Below are positions 1 through 6,997 of a stretch of DNA of 39,711 bases, piece after piece (within the stretch, counting starts at the first letter, position 1; the number at the start of each line of letters is the position of its first letter). The stretch is from Pseudomonadota bacterium (GTDB lineage Bacteria > Pseudomonadota > Alphaproteobacteria > Reyranellales > Reyranellaceae), in NCBI GenBank assembly GCA_020160955.1, contig JAIUOX010000039.1, positions 1 to 39,711 on the forward strand, in the 5' to 3' direction. The notes below the pieces were generated by a model, which worked only from the letters and a program-made list of their open reading frames with translations, did no database searches and was not told where the DNA came from. The translations under genes were made by a program, and so were the position numbers.

Positions 1-381
1 CCGGACTTCCTCGCCGAACTGGTGCGGCGCACCGGCTGCGGCCTGCTGCTCGACCTCAACAACGTCGTCGTGACCGCGCACAACCTGCGGCTCGATCCGC
101 GGCGGTGGCTCGACCTGCCGGCCGAAGCGATCACCCAGTTCCACCTCGCCGGCCACGCGGTGAACGATGCCGACGGCGAGACCATCCTGATCGACGATCA
201 CGGCTCGCGGGTGAGGGGCGGCGTGTGGACCCTGTTCGACGAAGCGGTGGCGCGCTTCGGGCCGCGGCCGACGCTGGTCGAGTGGGACACCGACCTGCCG
301 CCGCTCGCCGTGCTGCTCGACGAGGCGCGGACGGCGCAGCAACACCTGTCGGCGGGAGCGGCGCGTGACCGCGCTGCGTGA
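1..381 (+). CDS. DUF692 family protein (BufB/MbnB-like), 3' part only
   Basis: The gene is cut by the window's left edge; frame 1 is open from base 1 to the TGA at 379-381, leaving about the last 126 residues. Visible family motifs are DLNN near the start, a HLAGH segment, LIDDHGSRV and a late VEWD. In DUF692 enzymes these His/Asp/Glu positions bind the iron atoms of a TIM-barrel active site. Known members (MbnB, BufB) modify cysteines of small metal-binding peptides, forming oxazolone or thiooxazole groups. The next gene is a DUF2063 partner and overlaps this one by 17 bases, the usual arrangement of bufferin operons, so a small BufA-type precursor gene is expected just left of the window. 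Family assignment is firm; the substrate is inferred. Confidence 0.85.
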   Translation, partial: PDFLAELVRRTGCGLLLDLNNVVVTAHNLRLDPRRWLDLPAEAITQFHLAGHAVNDADGETILIDDHGSRVRGGVWTLFDEAVARFGPRPTLVEWDTDLPPLAVLLDEARTAQQHLSAGAARDRAA

Positions 382-1129
382 CCTGCAGGCGGCGTTCGCC
401 GCGCACCTCGCCGGCGAAGACGACGGCGGATTGGCCGGTGCGATCGCCGGCGATTCGATTCCGGCAGTGGCGCGGCTGCAGGTGCACCACAACCACGTCC
501 GGACAAGTCTCGCGTCGGCGCTCGCGGCGACCTTCCCGACGGTGCAGGCGCTGGTCGGCGAGGACTTCTTCAAGGCGATGGCCCGCGCCTTCGTCGCGGC
601 GTCGCTGCCGGCCCAGCCGGTGCTGGCCGAGTACGGCGAAGGCTTTCCGTGCTTCGTCGCGGCGTGGGCGCCGGCCCGCGACCTGCCGTACCTCGCCGAT
701 GTCGCCCGGCTCGACTGGGCGCTCAACGCGGCCTGGCTGGCGCCGGAGGAGGGACGTCTCTCCGCGGTCCAATTGGCCGGGCTGCCCGCCGGGCGATTGC
801 CGCTGCTGCGGCTCGCCCTGTCGCCCGGCACGACCCGCCTGGCATCGGCTCACCCGGTCGACCGGATCTGGGCGGCATCCCAACCCGACGCACCCGAGGG
901 CGAGGTGGCGCTGGACGGCGGCGTGCGGCTGGTCGTGCTGCGCCAGGGCGACGACGCGGCCTTCGTCCAGCTGGAGGCCGGGGAGGCCGCCTTCCTCGAC
1001 GCCGTCGCCGAGGGGCTGACCCTCGAGGCGGCTGCCGGTCGCGCGGCCCGCGAACAGGGCGACTTCGATCTGTCATCCGGCTTCGCTCGGCTCCTCGGCT
1101 TGGGATGCTTTGCTGCGCTGCAGCATTGA
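365..1129 (+). CDS. DUF2063 family protein (BufC/HvfC-like partner of DUF692 enzyme)
   Basis: 254 residues from a GTG start that overlaps the end of the DUF692 gene. The N-terminal ~95 residues match the DUF2063 pattern: a Leu-rich first helix (LRDLQAAFAAHL), then LASALAATFPTVQALVGEDFF, followed by PAQPVLAEYGEGFP and YLADVARLDWA. Proteins of this family (named as putative DNA-binding, HvfC/BufC) are partners of DUF692 enzymes and thought to present the precursor peptide; DNA binding has not been the demonstrated role. The C-terminal half is variable. No signal peptide or membrane helix is visible. Start choice rests on the DUF2063 domain beginning right after it. The gene ends 188 bases before dksA and is probably the last of its operon. 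Confidence 0.8.
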   Translation: MTALRDLQAAFAAHLAGEDDGGLAGAIAGDSIPAVARLQVHHNHVRTSLASALAATFPTVQALVGEDFFKAMARAFVAASLPAQPVLAEYGEGFPCFVAAWAPARDLPYLADVARLDWALNAAWLAPEEGRLSAVQLAGLPAGRLPLLRLALSPGTTRLASAHPVDRIWAASQPDAPEGEVALDGGVRLVVLRQGDDAAFVQLEAGEAAFLDAVAEGLTLEAAAGRAAREQGDFDLSSGFARLLGLGCFAALQH

Positions 1130-1221
1130 CCGCCGCAGAACGCCTGTATTTGCTCATTTTCTGCACGCAAATTGCAGACCCTGTTCATGCTGCACCGCAC
1201 GACAAGCCATCGCCAAGCGGC

Positions 1222-1249
1222 TTGCGGCGTCACTGACCATCCCTATACT
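1222..1249 (+). promoter_or_regulatory. Candidate sigma-70-type promoter of dksA
   Basis: TTGCGG at 1222-1227 and TATACT at 1244-1249 are separated by 16 bases in the 188-base gap before dksA. The -10 matches the consensus at five of six positions and the -35 at three. A transcript would begin near 1256 and carry a leader of about 60 bases, including a short hairpin (CCGCC 1266-1270 with GGCGG 1280-1284) and a GGAG ribosome site at 1304-1307. This is a motif match only. Confidence 0.4.
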
Positions 1250-1317
1250 CCGCGCGCCTTGAGAGCCGCCTTCCCCTAGGGCGGACGTGTAGTCGCTGCG
1301 AGTGGAGTTGCCCGACG

Positions 1318-1743
1318 ATGTCGATCACGTTGCCGCAGAATTACCGGCCGACAGAGCGCGAAGCGTTCATGAACCCGATGCACCAGGAGTACTTTCGCCA
1401 GAAGCTCCTGAAGTGGAAGGCCGAGCTCATCGAGGAATCGAACCAGACGCTGCAGAACATGCAGGAAGAGAGCCTGGCGCAGCCCGACCTGGCCGACCGC
1501 GCGACCGCCGAAACCGACCGCTCGCTCGAGCTGCGTACCCGCGACCGCTTCCGCAAGCTGATCTCGAAGATCGACCAGGCGCTGAAGTCGATCGACGACG
1601 GCACCTACGGCTACTGCGAGGAGACCGGCGAGCCGATCTCGCTGAAGCGCCTAGAGGCCCGGCCGATCGCCACGCTTTCGGTCGAGGCGCAGGAGCGCCA
1701 CGAGCGGCTCGAGCGGACGCGCCGCGACGAGGGCGCCGACTGA
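1318..1743 (+). CDS. dksA: RNA polymerase-binding transcription factor DksA
   Basis: 141 residues, the usual length. DksA enters the RNA polymerase secondary channel and, with ppGpp, adjusts rRNA and biosynthetic promoters during the stringent response. The coiled coil spans about residues 20-95, and its tip carries D57-x-x-D60-x-A62, equivalent to the functional D71, D74 and A76 of the E. coli protein. The globular domain starts at DDGTYGYCEETGEPI. Of the four zinc-finger cysteines only Cys100 remains; the others are Thr103, Ser121 and Ala124. One-cysteine DksA is the norm in alphaproteobacteria and is not a sign of decay. The ATG at 1318 has GGAG ten bases upstream. A strong terminator follows directly. 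Confidence 0.95.
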   Translation: MSITLPQNYRPTEREAFMNPMHQEYFRQKLLKWKAELIEESNQTLQNMQEESLAQPDLADRATAETDRSLELRTRDRFRKLISKIDQALKSIDDGTYGYCEETGEPISLKRLEARPIATLSVEAQERHERLERTRRDEGAD

Positions 1744-1769
1744 GCGTCGGTCCTCGTTGTCCTGAATTG

Positions 1770-1802
1770 AAGAAGGGCCCGTTTCCGGGCCCTTCTTTTT
1801 TT
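1770..1802 (+). terminator. Rho-independent terminator of dksA
   Basis: A 12-base-pair stem (1770-1781 with 1786-1797) closes a 4-base loop TTTC and runs straight into a T tract. It lies 26 bases after the dksA stop. On the opposite strand the same hairpin follows the D-aminoacylase stop but lacks a T run there, so it mainly serves dksA. Confidence 0.9.
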
Positions 1803-3262
1803 CAGGCCTTCGCCTCGGCCTGCAGGTCCTGGCGGCGCAGCGCCCGGCCGGCGCGGCCGTCGCCCGGCTTGCCGTCGCGCCACACCACCGCGCCGTTGCA
1901 CAGCACGACGTCGATGCCCCGGGCCGCCGAGATCGGCTTCTCGAAGGTCGCCGTGTCGATCACGGTCGCCGGATCGAAGATGCAGATGTCGGCGTAGTAG
2001 CCGGGCTTCACCTCGCCGCGCTTGGCGAGCTTGAAGCGCTTGGCCGAGTACGACGTCATGCGGCGCACCGCGTCCTCCAGCGGGAACAGCTTGAGCTCGC
2101 GCGAGTAGTGGCCGAGCACGCGCGGGAAGGTGCCCCACAGGCGCGGGTGCGGATGGGTGTCGAACGGGATGCCGTCCGAGCCGATCATCGCGCCGGGATG
2201 CGCCATCGCGCTCTGCACGTCCTTCTCGTCCATCATGAAGTAGATGGCGCCGGCCGGCTGCAGGCGGTCGGCGGCGTCGTGGATCGAGCAGCCCATCTCG
2301 CGCGCGATGTCGGCGAGGTCGCGGCCGCTCACGCCCTGCACGGTGTCGGACCAGGTGATCAGCACCTTGTCGGCCCGGTCGAGCATCTCCTTGCGCAGGA
2401 TCGTCGAGCCGGCGACGTAGGGATAGACGTCGAACGCGATGTCCTGCTGCTTCATCGCCTCGCTGAACTTGGGCAGCGTCTCCTTCATGCGGCCGAAGTT
2501 GGTGCGGCCCGAGCACTTGTGGTGCGAGACGATGACCGGCGCGCCGGCGCGGCGGCCGATCTCGAAGGTCTCGTCCATCGACTTCAGGATGTCGTCGCCC
2601 TCGTCGCGCATGTGGGCGGTGTAGACGCCGCCCCACTTGCCGAGCGGCGCCGCCACCTCGGCGACCTCGTCGGTCGAGGCGGCCATCGCCGGCGGGTAGA
2701 ACAGGCCGCTCGACATGCCGATCGCGCCCTGCTCGAGGCTCTGGTCGAGCAGGTCGCGCATCACCTTGACCTCGGCCGCCGAGGCCTGGCGGGCGAGGTC
2801 GTTGCCCAGCGCGTTCATGCGCAGCGTCGAGTGGCCGATCAGGAAGGCGCCGTTGATCGCCGGCTTCGCCGCGTCGACCTTGGCGGCGAACTCGGCGAAG
2901 CTCTTCGAGACGTTCTTCTTGTTCTTGACGATCAGGCTGAGGAAGTGCCCGACATCGTCGCGGATGAACGGCGCGGCCGAGGCGCCGCAGTTGCCGCACA
3001 CTACCGTGGTGACGCCCTGGCTGGCCTTCATGGCCATCGTCGGGTTGTCGATCAGGGCGGTGTCGTCGTGGGTGTGGACGTCGATGAAGCCCGGCGCGAC
3101 GACGCGGCCGGCCGCGTCGATCTCGGTGTCGCCGCGCAGCGAGCCGGGCGCCTCGACCGCGGCGATGCGGTCGCCCTTGAGCGCCACGTCGGCGGCGAAC
3201 AGCTTCTTGCCGGTGCCGTCGGCGACCTGGCCGTTGCGGATGACGATGTCGTACTGGCTCAT
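1802..3262 (-). CDS. N-acyl-D-amino-acid deacylase (D-aminoacylase, amidohydrolase superfamily)
   Basis: 486 residues, the usual size. It hydrolyses the acyl group from N-acyl-D-amino acids. The N-terminal beta domain reads DIVIRNGQVADGTG, then GFIDVHTHDD gives the metal-binding H63-x-H65. GNCG supplies Cys92, the bridging cysteine that marks D-aminoacylases within this superfamily. Further ligand candidates are His217 (YTAHMRDE), His247/248 (VSHHK) and Asp363 (GSDGIPFD). The HPRLWGTFPRVLG segment is also typical. No signal peptide is seen, so it should be cytoplasmic. It begins four bases after the stop of the upstream MlrC-like gene, so the two are one operon. Which D-amino acid is preferred cannot be read from the sequence. 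Confidence 0.92.
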   Translation of the reverse strand: MSQYDIVIRNGQVADGTGKKLFAADVALKGDRIAAVEAPGSLRGDTEIDAAGRVVAPGFIDVHTHDDTALIDNPTMAMKASQGVTTVVCGNCGASAAPFIRDDVGHFLSLIVKNKKNVSKSFAEFAAKVDAAKPAINGAFLIGHSTLRMNALGNDLARQASAAEVKVMRDLLDQSLEQGAIGMSSGLFYPPAMAASTDEVAEVAAPLGKWGGVYTAHMRDEGDDILKSMDETFEIGRRAGAPVIVSHHKCSGRTNFGRMKETLPKFSEAMKQQDIAFDVYPYVAGSTILRKEMLDRADKVLITWSDTVQGVSGRDLADIAREMGCSIHDAADRLQPAGAIYFMMDEKDVQSAMAHPGAMIGSDGIPFDTHPHPRLWGTFPRVLGHYSRELKLFPLEDAVRRMTSYSAKRFKLAKRGEVKPGYYADICIFDPATVIDTATFEKPISAARGIDVVLCNGAVVWRDGKPGDGRAGRALRRQDLQAEAKA

Positions 3263-3266
3263 CGGA

Positions 3267-4766
3267 TCAGGCCTCGTTGCGGCCCAGCCGCATGTCGGGA
3301 TCGAAGGGATACAGCGGCCGCTTGATGCGGGTGTACTTGAACAGCTTGAGGTCCGAGGCGGTGCAGCCGTCGCCGTCGCACATCACGATGTGCTTGGCGA
3401 TCGGCTCGAAGCCGGCCCGGAAGTGCTGGCGCGACTTGATCAGCACGTACTTCTTGCGCCGCGGATCGATGCCGCAATGGGTGAAGACGCCGAGGTCGTA
3501 GGGCTCGGCCCGCTTCTCCGACACGACGATCTGCATCTTGCCGGTGTCGAGCACCGCGGTCCGTCCCATGCGGACGGTGGTGCCGGTGGCCATCGGGCCG
3601 GTGACGACGAAAGCGCCGTCGGTGATCGCCTTGACGCGGCCGGTGACGCGCAACGGCTTGCCCTTCAGCCCCATCGCCGGCATGTCGATCTTGCCGCCGA
3701 GGTCGAGCGTCACCTCGGCGCCGACGCCGGCCTTGATCATCTGCTCGACGCAGCCCGGATCGCAGATCGGGCCGGCGCAGGCGTCCTCGAGACCCTGCTT
3801 CATGGCTTCCTCGATCACGCTCATCACGTCCTGCGTGCCGCCCGAGGCGGTGTTGTCGCCGTGGTCGGCCATCACCACCGGGCCGCCGTCGAACGCCTTG
3901 GCGCGCGCCACCTGGACCGACAGCGGCTCGGGGTGGAACAGGAAGCCCTCGCGCTTCTCCCACGCGGTGTCGAGGATACGGTTCAGCAGGATCTCGCCCT
4001 CGGCCGTGCGCTTGTCACAGACGATGACCGACGACAGGGCGAGGTGGGGGATGTCGGCCTGCGGGAAGCCGCCGAACACCGAGGCGTTCAGCACCTTGCC
4101 GGTGTCCTCGGCCTCGTTGGCCATGCCCATCAGGGTCTTCATCGGCTCGCGCGACGGCGTGTGGACCAGCGAGCTGCTCATGATCGGCCGGTTGCCCCAC
4201 ACCATCACGGGCTCGACCTCGCCGGCCAGCAGCCGCATCAGGGTGCGGCCGGCGCGGCGCGCGGTGTCGGCCATGTCGATGTGCGGGTAGGTGCGGTACC
4301 CGGTCATGATGGTCGCGCCCTTGATCATGGCGTCGGTCATCTGGGTGTGGAAGTCGAGCGCCACGGCGATCGGCACGTCGGGCGCGATCTTGCGGAGGCG
4401 GTTCAGCAGCTCGCCTTCGCCGTCGTCGTAATGCTCAGCGACCATGGCGCCGTGCAGGGCCAGCAGGACGGCGTCGCAGCCCTTGCGGACCTCGTCGACG
4501 ATCGCCGTCGTCATCTGCTCGTAGGCCGCCTTGGTCACCAGGCCGGAGGGATGGGCCGAGGCGGCCATCGGCACCGTGAACTCGGCGCCGGCCTTGCGGG
4601 CGACCTCGATGAAGCCGCCGAGGGAGGTGTTGGTGCCTTCCGCATCCCGGATCGCCGGCTCACCGACCAGGGCGCCCGACCGGGCGAAGGACTCGATGGG
4701 GGTGGGCAGCGGCGAGAACGTATTGGTCTCGTGCATCATCATCGCCACGACGAACTTTTTCGCCAA
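3267..4766 (-). CDS. M81 family metallopeptidase (MlrC/microcystinase C-like)
   Basis: 499 residues, normal for the family. The N-terminus MMHETNTFSP is the hallmark of MlrC proteins. Candidate zinc ligands are Asp138 and His140 (ALDFHTQMTDAM) and His162 (YRTYPHID). The C-terminal domain ends with the typical KLFKYTRIKRPLYPFD. MlrC cleaves the linearised tetrapeptide from the cyanotoxin microcystin, but most homologues are in ordinary bacteria with unknown substrates, often beside amidohydrolases. The start is a TTG at 4764-4766 preceded by GGAGGG (plus-strand CCCTCC, 4771-4776); no better start exists. It is the first gene of the two-gene operon with the D-aminoacylase, pointing to peptides or amides with D-residues. 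Substrate is inference. Confidence 0.88.
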   Translation of the reverse strand: MAKKFVVAMMMHETNTFSPLPTPIESFARSGALVGEPAIRDAEGTNTSLGGFIEVARKAGAEFTVPMAASAHPSGLVTKAAYEQMTTAIVDEVRKGCDAVLLALHGAMVAEHYDDGEGELLNRLRKIAPDVPIAVALDFHTQMTDAMIKGATIMTGYRTYPHIDMADTARRAGRTLMRLLAGEVEPVMVWGNRPIMSSSLVHTPSREPMKTLMGMANEAEDTGKVLNASVFGGFPQADIPHLALSSVIVCDKRTAEGEILLNRILDTAWEKREGFLFHPEPLSVQVARAKAFDGGPVVMADHGDNTASGGTQDVMSVIEEAMKQGLEDACAGPICDPGCVEQMIKAGVGAEVTLDLGGKIDMPAMGLKGKPLRVTGRVKAITDGAFVVTGPMATGTTVRMGRTAVLDTGKMQIVVSEKRAEPYDLGVFTHCGIDPRRKKYVLIKSRQHFRAGFEPIAKHIVMCDGDGCTASDLKLFKYTRIKRPLYPFDPDMRLGRNEA

Positions 4767-4928
4767 TTTTCCCTCCAGCTGCAGTCAAGTCCTTGAAACA
4801 TCTCACGAAAGCCGATCTGCGCGGGACCGCAAAGGGTTGCAGGGAACGCAGAGCAGGCATCCACCATTATTGTGCGTTGCGAAAAGGCAACACTTGGTCC
4901 GGAAGTCGAAACGTCACTAAATCGGTGA

Positions 4929-5083
4929 AATACAGGGCTTTTTTTCCTCTTGTATTTCCTTCGCAGGTGCACCATTCTTGGGGTGCAGCAAACGTCACGT
5001 CAGTGACCTCTTTGTTTGCTGTATGCCCGTCTTGGGCGTTTCCTCCCTAAACTCGGGCCGTGCCAGTCACGGCCCTTTTTTTT
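4929..5083 (+). ncRNA. Candidate small RNA ending in an intrinsic terminator
   Basis: The 336 bases between the MlrC-like gene and the next minus-strand gene hold no credible protein gene but show ordered RNA structure on the plus strand. (1) CAGCAAAC 4986-4993 pairs with 5014-5021, enclosing GTCAC 4994-4998 paired with GTGAC 5003-5007 (13 pairs, one 6-base bulge). (2) GCCC 5025-5028 pairs with GGGC 5034-5037. (3) A terminator at 5055-5083 follows. Between (2) and (3) lies single-stranded TTTCCTCCC (5039-5047), an anti-Shine-Dalgarno-like motif found in several alphaproteobacterial sRNAs. A competing hairpin TGCACC/GGTGCA (4968-4973/4982-4987) overlaps (1). The 5' end is uncertain; a weak promoter (TTGGTC 4894-4899, CTAAAT 4917-4922) would start the RNA near 4929. 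No known RNA family is recognised. Confidence 0.5.
5055..5083 (+). terminator. Plus-strand Rho-independent terminator with no plus-strand gene before it
   Basis: GGGCCGTG (5055-5062) pairs perfectly with CACGGCCC (5068-5075) around a 5-base loop and is followed by eight T (5076-5083). The direction is clear: the other side of the hairpin has no T run in the minus orientation. Both flanking genes are on the minus strand, so the terminator must end an unannotated plus-strand RNA or block antisense transcription. Confidence 0.85.
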
Positions 5084-5102
5084 GCGCGTTTTGTGACCGT
5101 GC

Positions 5103-5990
5103 CTATTCGGCAGCCAGCGGCTGGAAAGCGGTCGCCGCTTCGGCACCGAGCGCCTGGAGCAACCCGGTCATCAGCGCCTGGACGCGCGCCGCCTCCGGCA
5201 GCTTCTCGTGCCGGGCCTCGTCCATGTAGAGGGCGCGGTTGATCTCGATCTGCAGGGTGTGGCGACCGATCGACGGCCGGCCGTAGCGCTGGGTGGTGAA
5301 ACCGCCGGCGTAGGGCTGGTTGCGCCGCACCCGCAGGCCCTGGCTGGCCAGCCAGGTCTCGGCCCACTCGACGAGGTCGGGATCGCAGGCCTCGCCGTGG
5401 TTGTCGCCCAGCACGATATCGACGCGCCGGTCGCGGGCGCCGACGCCCGAGGCCGACGACGGCATCGAGTGGGCATCGACCAGCAGGACGGCGCCGAATT
5501 GCCGGAAGGTCTGCTCGACCAGGGTGGTCAGCGCCGTGTGGTAGGGCCGCCAGCAGGTCTCCAGCCGGTGCTCGATCTCGTGCGAGGGCACCCGGCCGCG
5601 GTAGATCGCCTCGCCGCTGGCGGCGACCCGCGGGATCATGCCGAGGCCGGCGGCGACCCGGGTGGTGCGGTGGTTCAGCGGGCCGGGCAGGGGCCCCTCG
5701 AACATGCCGGGGTCGAGCTCGTAGGGCTCGCGGTTGGCGTCGACGAAGGAGCGGGGAAAGCGGGCGGCCAGGAAGGGAATGCCGAGCGCCGGCGCGGCCG
5801 CGAAGAGGTCATCCACGAAGGCGTCCTCGGCCCGCCGCAGGGCGGCCAGGGAGACTGCCGCCTGGGTCAGGAAGGTCGCGGGATAGACCGACCCGCTGTG
5901 CGGCGACGCGACCACGACCGGGGCCGTTTGCCGCGCCGGGGGGCGGAAATCCAGGGCCTCGTGCGCGAACGCGGTCGACGGAAACTCCAT
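5103..5990 (-). CDS. N-formylglutamate amidohydrolase family protein
   Basis: 295 residues from the ATG at 5988-5990, which has GAGG seven bases upstream. A longer open frame to 6185 exists, but its first 65 codons run antisense through the tRNA-Val gene and are not coding. Family motifs in order: ASPHSGSVYP, FVDANREPYELDPGMFEG, VDAHSMPSS, DIVLGDNHGEACD and LQIEINRALYMDE; the His, Asp and Glu in these segments form the metal site. N-formylglutamate amidohydrolase releases glutamate and formate in one branch of histidine breakdown. No hut genes are beside it, so it may act on another N-acyl amino acid. It ends 336 bases before the MlrC-like gene and is probably transcribed separately. Confidence 0.9.
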   Translation of the reverse strand: MEFPSTAFAHEALDFRPPARQTAPVVVASPHSGSVYPATFLTQAAVSLAALRRAEDAFVDDLFAAAPALGIPFLAARFPRSFVDANREPYELDPGMFEGPLPGPLNHRTTRVAAGLGMIPRVAASGEAIYRGRVPSHEIEHRLETCWRPYHTALTTLVEQTFRQFGAVLLVDAHSMPSSASGVGARDRRVDIVLGDNHGEACDPDLVEWAETWLASQGLRVRRNQPYAGGFTTQRYGRPSIGRHTLQIEINRALYMDEARHEKLPEAARVQALMTGLLQALGAEAATAFQPLAAE

Positions 5991-6062
5991 GAAAGCCTCA
6001 TAGCGCGGGCCGGGAAGCCCGTCACCCGCCGAGGCGTCATCGGCCCGTCCCGCGCGCCCCAC

Positions 6063-6091
6063 TTGCCATTTGGCAGCCCCCGATGTAGACG
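6063..6091 (+). promoter_or_regulatory. Candidate promoter of tRNA-Val
   Basis: TTGCCA at 6063-6068 (five of six to consensus) and TAGACG at 6086-6091 are spaced 17 bases apart and lie 18 bases before the tRNA. The -10 is weak, as is common for GC-rich alphaproteobacteria. Confidence 0.45.
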
Positions 6092-6109
6092 ACCGCACCT
6101 CACGGCGAT

Positions 6110-6184
6110 GGGCGCGTAGCTCAGCGGTAGAGCACTGTCTTGACATGGCAGTGGCCACAGGTTCGATCCCTGTCGCGCCCACCA
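6110..6184 (+). tRNA. tRNA-Val (anticodon GAC)
   Basis: A full cloverleaf is visible. The acceptor GGGCGCG (6110-6116) pairs with CGCGCCC (6174-6180), with discriminator A and encoded CCA (6182-6184). The D arm contains GCTCAGCGGTAGAGC. The anticodon stem CTGTC/GGCAG holds the loop TTGACAT, giving anticodon GAC for codons GUC and GUU. The T arm is ACAGG-TTCGATC-CCTGT. A degenerate copy of its 3' half lies about 800 bases downstream, next to nadE. Confidence 0.97.
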
Positions 6185-6264
6185 CCGCCCTGACTTTCCG
6201 GAAACTTGATCGGCAGGGGCCGGCGGCGTCGCCGCCGCCAGCCCGCCGTCGCGTCGGTGACCCG

Positions 6265-6747
6265 CTAGTTCGGGATCAGCACGGTGTCGATCACGTGGAT
6301 CACGCCGTTGTCCGCCGGAATGTCGGCCTTCACCACCTTGGCGCCGTTCACGGTCACGCCGCCCATCGTCGCGTCGACCGCGACGGTGCCGCCCTGGACG
6401 GTCTTGGCGTCGGTCTTCTTGCCGGCGAGGTCGGTGCTCATCACCTTCCCGGGCACGACGTGGTAGGTCAGGACCTTGACCAGCTGGGCCTTGTTCTCCG
6501 GCTTCAGAAGGTTCTCGACGGTGCCGGGCGGCAGCTTCTTGAACGCCTCGTCGGTCGGCGCGAACACCGTGAAGGGACCGTTGCCCTTCAGAACGACGAC
6601 GAGATCGCCCGCCTTGAGCGCCGCCGCCAGCGTGTTGAACTGGCCGGCGCCGACGGCCGTGTCGACGATGTCCGCGGCCTGCGCCGACAGCGACGCGAGC
6701 GAGAGAACCGTGCCGGCCGCGAGGCCGAGGAAAGTCTTGCGCAGCAT
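6265..6747 (-). CDS. Secreted fasciclin (FAS1) domain protein
   Basis: 160 residues. A signal peptide (basic MLRK, hydrophobic stretch to residue 20, cleavage after SAQA near residue 24) is followed by a single FAS1 domain. Its two diagnostic boxes are visible: [11 protein letters not shown] in the first third and [13 protein letters not shown] at the very C-terminus. Bacterial FAS1 proteins are periplasmic or surface proteins thought to act in adhesion or matrix contact; some bind lipids. The gene stands alone between tRNA-Val and nadE, with the tRNA on one side and a tRNA-like remnant on the other. The ATG at 6745-6747 has GGAGGT (minus strand) upstream. Confidence 0.93.
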   Translation of the reverse strand: MLRKTFLGLAAGTVLSLASLSAQAADIVDTAVGAGQFNTLAAALKAGDLVVVLKGNGPFTVFAPTDEAFKKLPPGTVENLLKPENKAQLVKVLTYHVVPGKVMSTDLAGKKTDAKTVQGGTVAVDATMGGVTVNGAKVVKADIPADNGVIHVIDTVLIPN

Positions 6748-6928
6748 TGAATGACCTCCGTGTTGGCTGTGTCGTGCCGTTGGTTACGGAGGTCTCTTCC
6801 CGGCAGATTGGAGACGCGACTTGTCTTCTTCGGGAGCAAGACTCGCACGCCTCCTCGCGGCGCCGTGAGGCGACGGCGCAGGCCGACACCGTGTCGTCAC
6901 AATCGCCGGACAATCGCCGGCCGGGGCC

Positions 6929-6981
6929 CGGCTCCTTGACAGGACCGGCGGCGCGGGTTCAATCCCTCTCGCCCCTCCACC
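6929..6981 (+). other. Degenerate copy of the tRNA-Val 3' half (tRNA remnant)
   Basis: This stretch aligns without gaps to the 3' half of tRNA-Val at 6135-6184. It shares CTTGACA of the anticodon loop, then exactly the same spacing to GGTTC-ATCCCT-TCGC of the T arm and acceptor. About 30 of 50 positions are identical, rising to about 17 of 20 over the T arm and start of the acceptor (6160-6179 against 6956-6975). The anticodon and T stems contain mismatches, no 5' half is recognisable and the CCA is displaced, so it is not a working tRNA. It ends 17 bases before the nadE start. The rest of the 250-base gap 6748-6997 shows only the leader of the fasciclin gene. Confidence 0.4.
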
Positions 6982-6997
6982 GCGGGACCACAATCCC

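Noticed and set aside
2715..4796. 693-codon plus-strand frame opposite the D-aminoacylase and MlrC-like genes
   Set aside because: An antisense shadow, His/Arg/Gly-rich with no family signal; both minus-strand proteins have complete catalytic motifs.
4793..5050. 85-codon plus-strand frame in the 336-base gap
   Set aside because: Composition and codon use look non-coding, no ribosome site is seen, and the region is better explained by ordered RNA hairpins.
5991..6185. 65-codon N-terminal extension of the N-formylglutamate amidohydrolase frame (starting VGATGIEPVATAM)
   Set aside because: It is the antisense reading of tRNA-Val and its flank, a common artefact; the ATG at 5990 has a good ribosome site.
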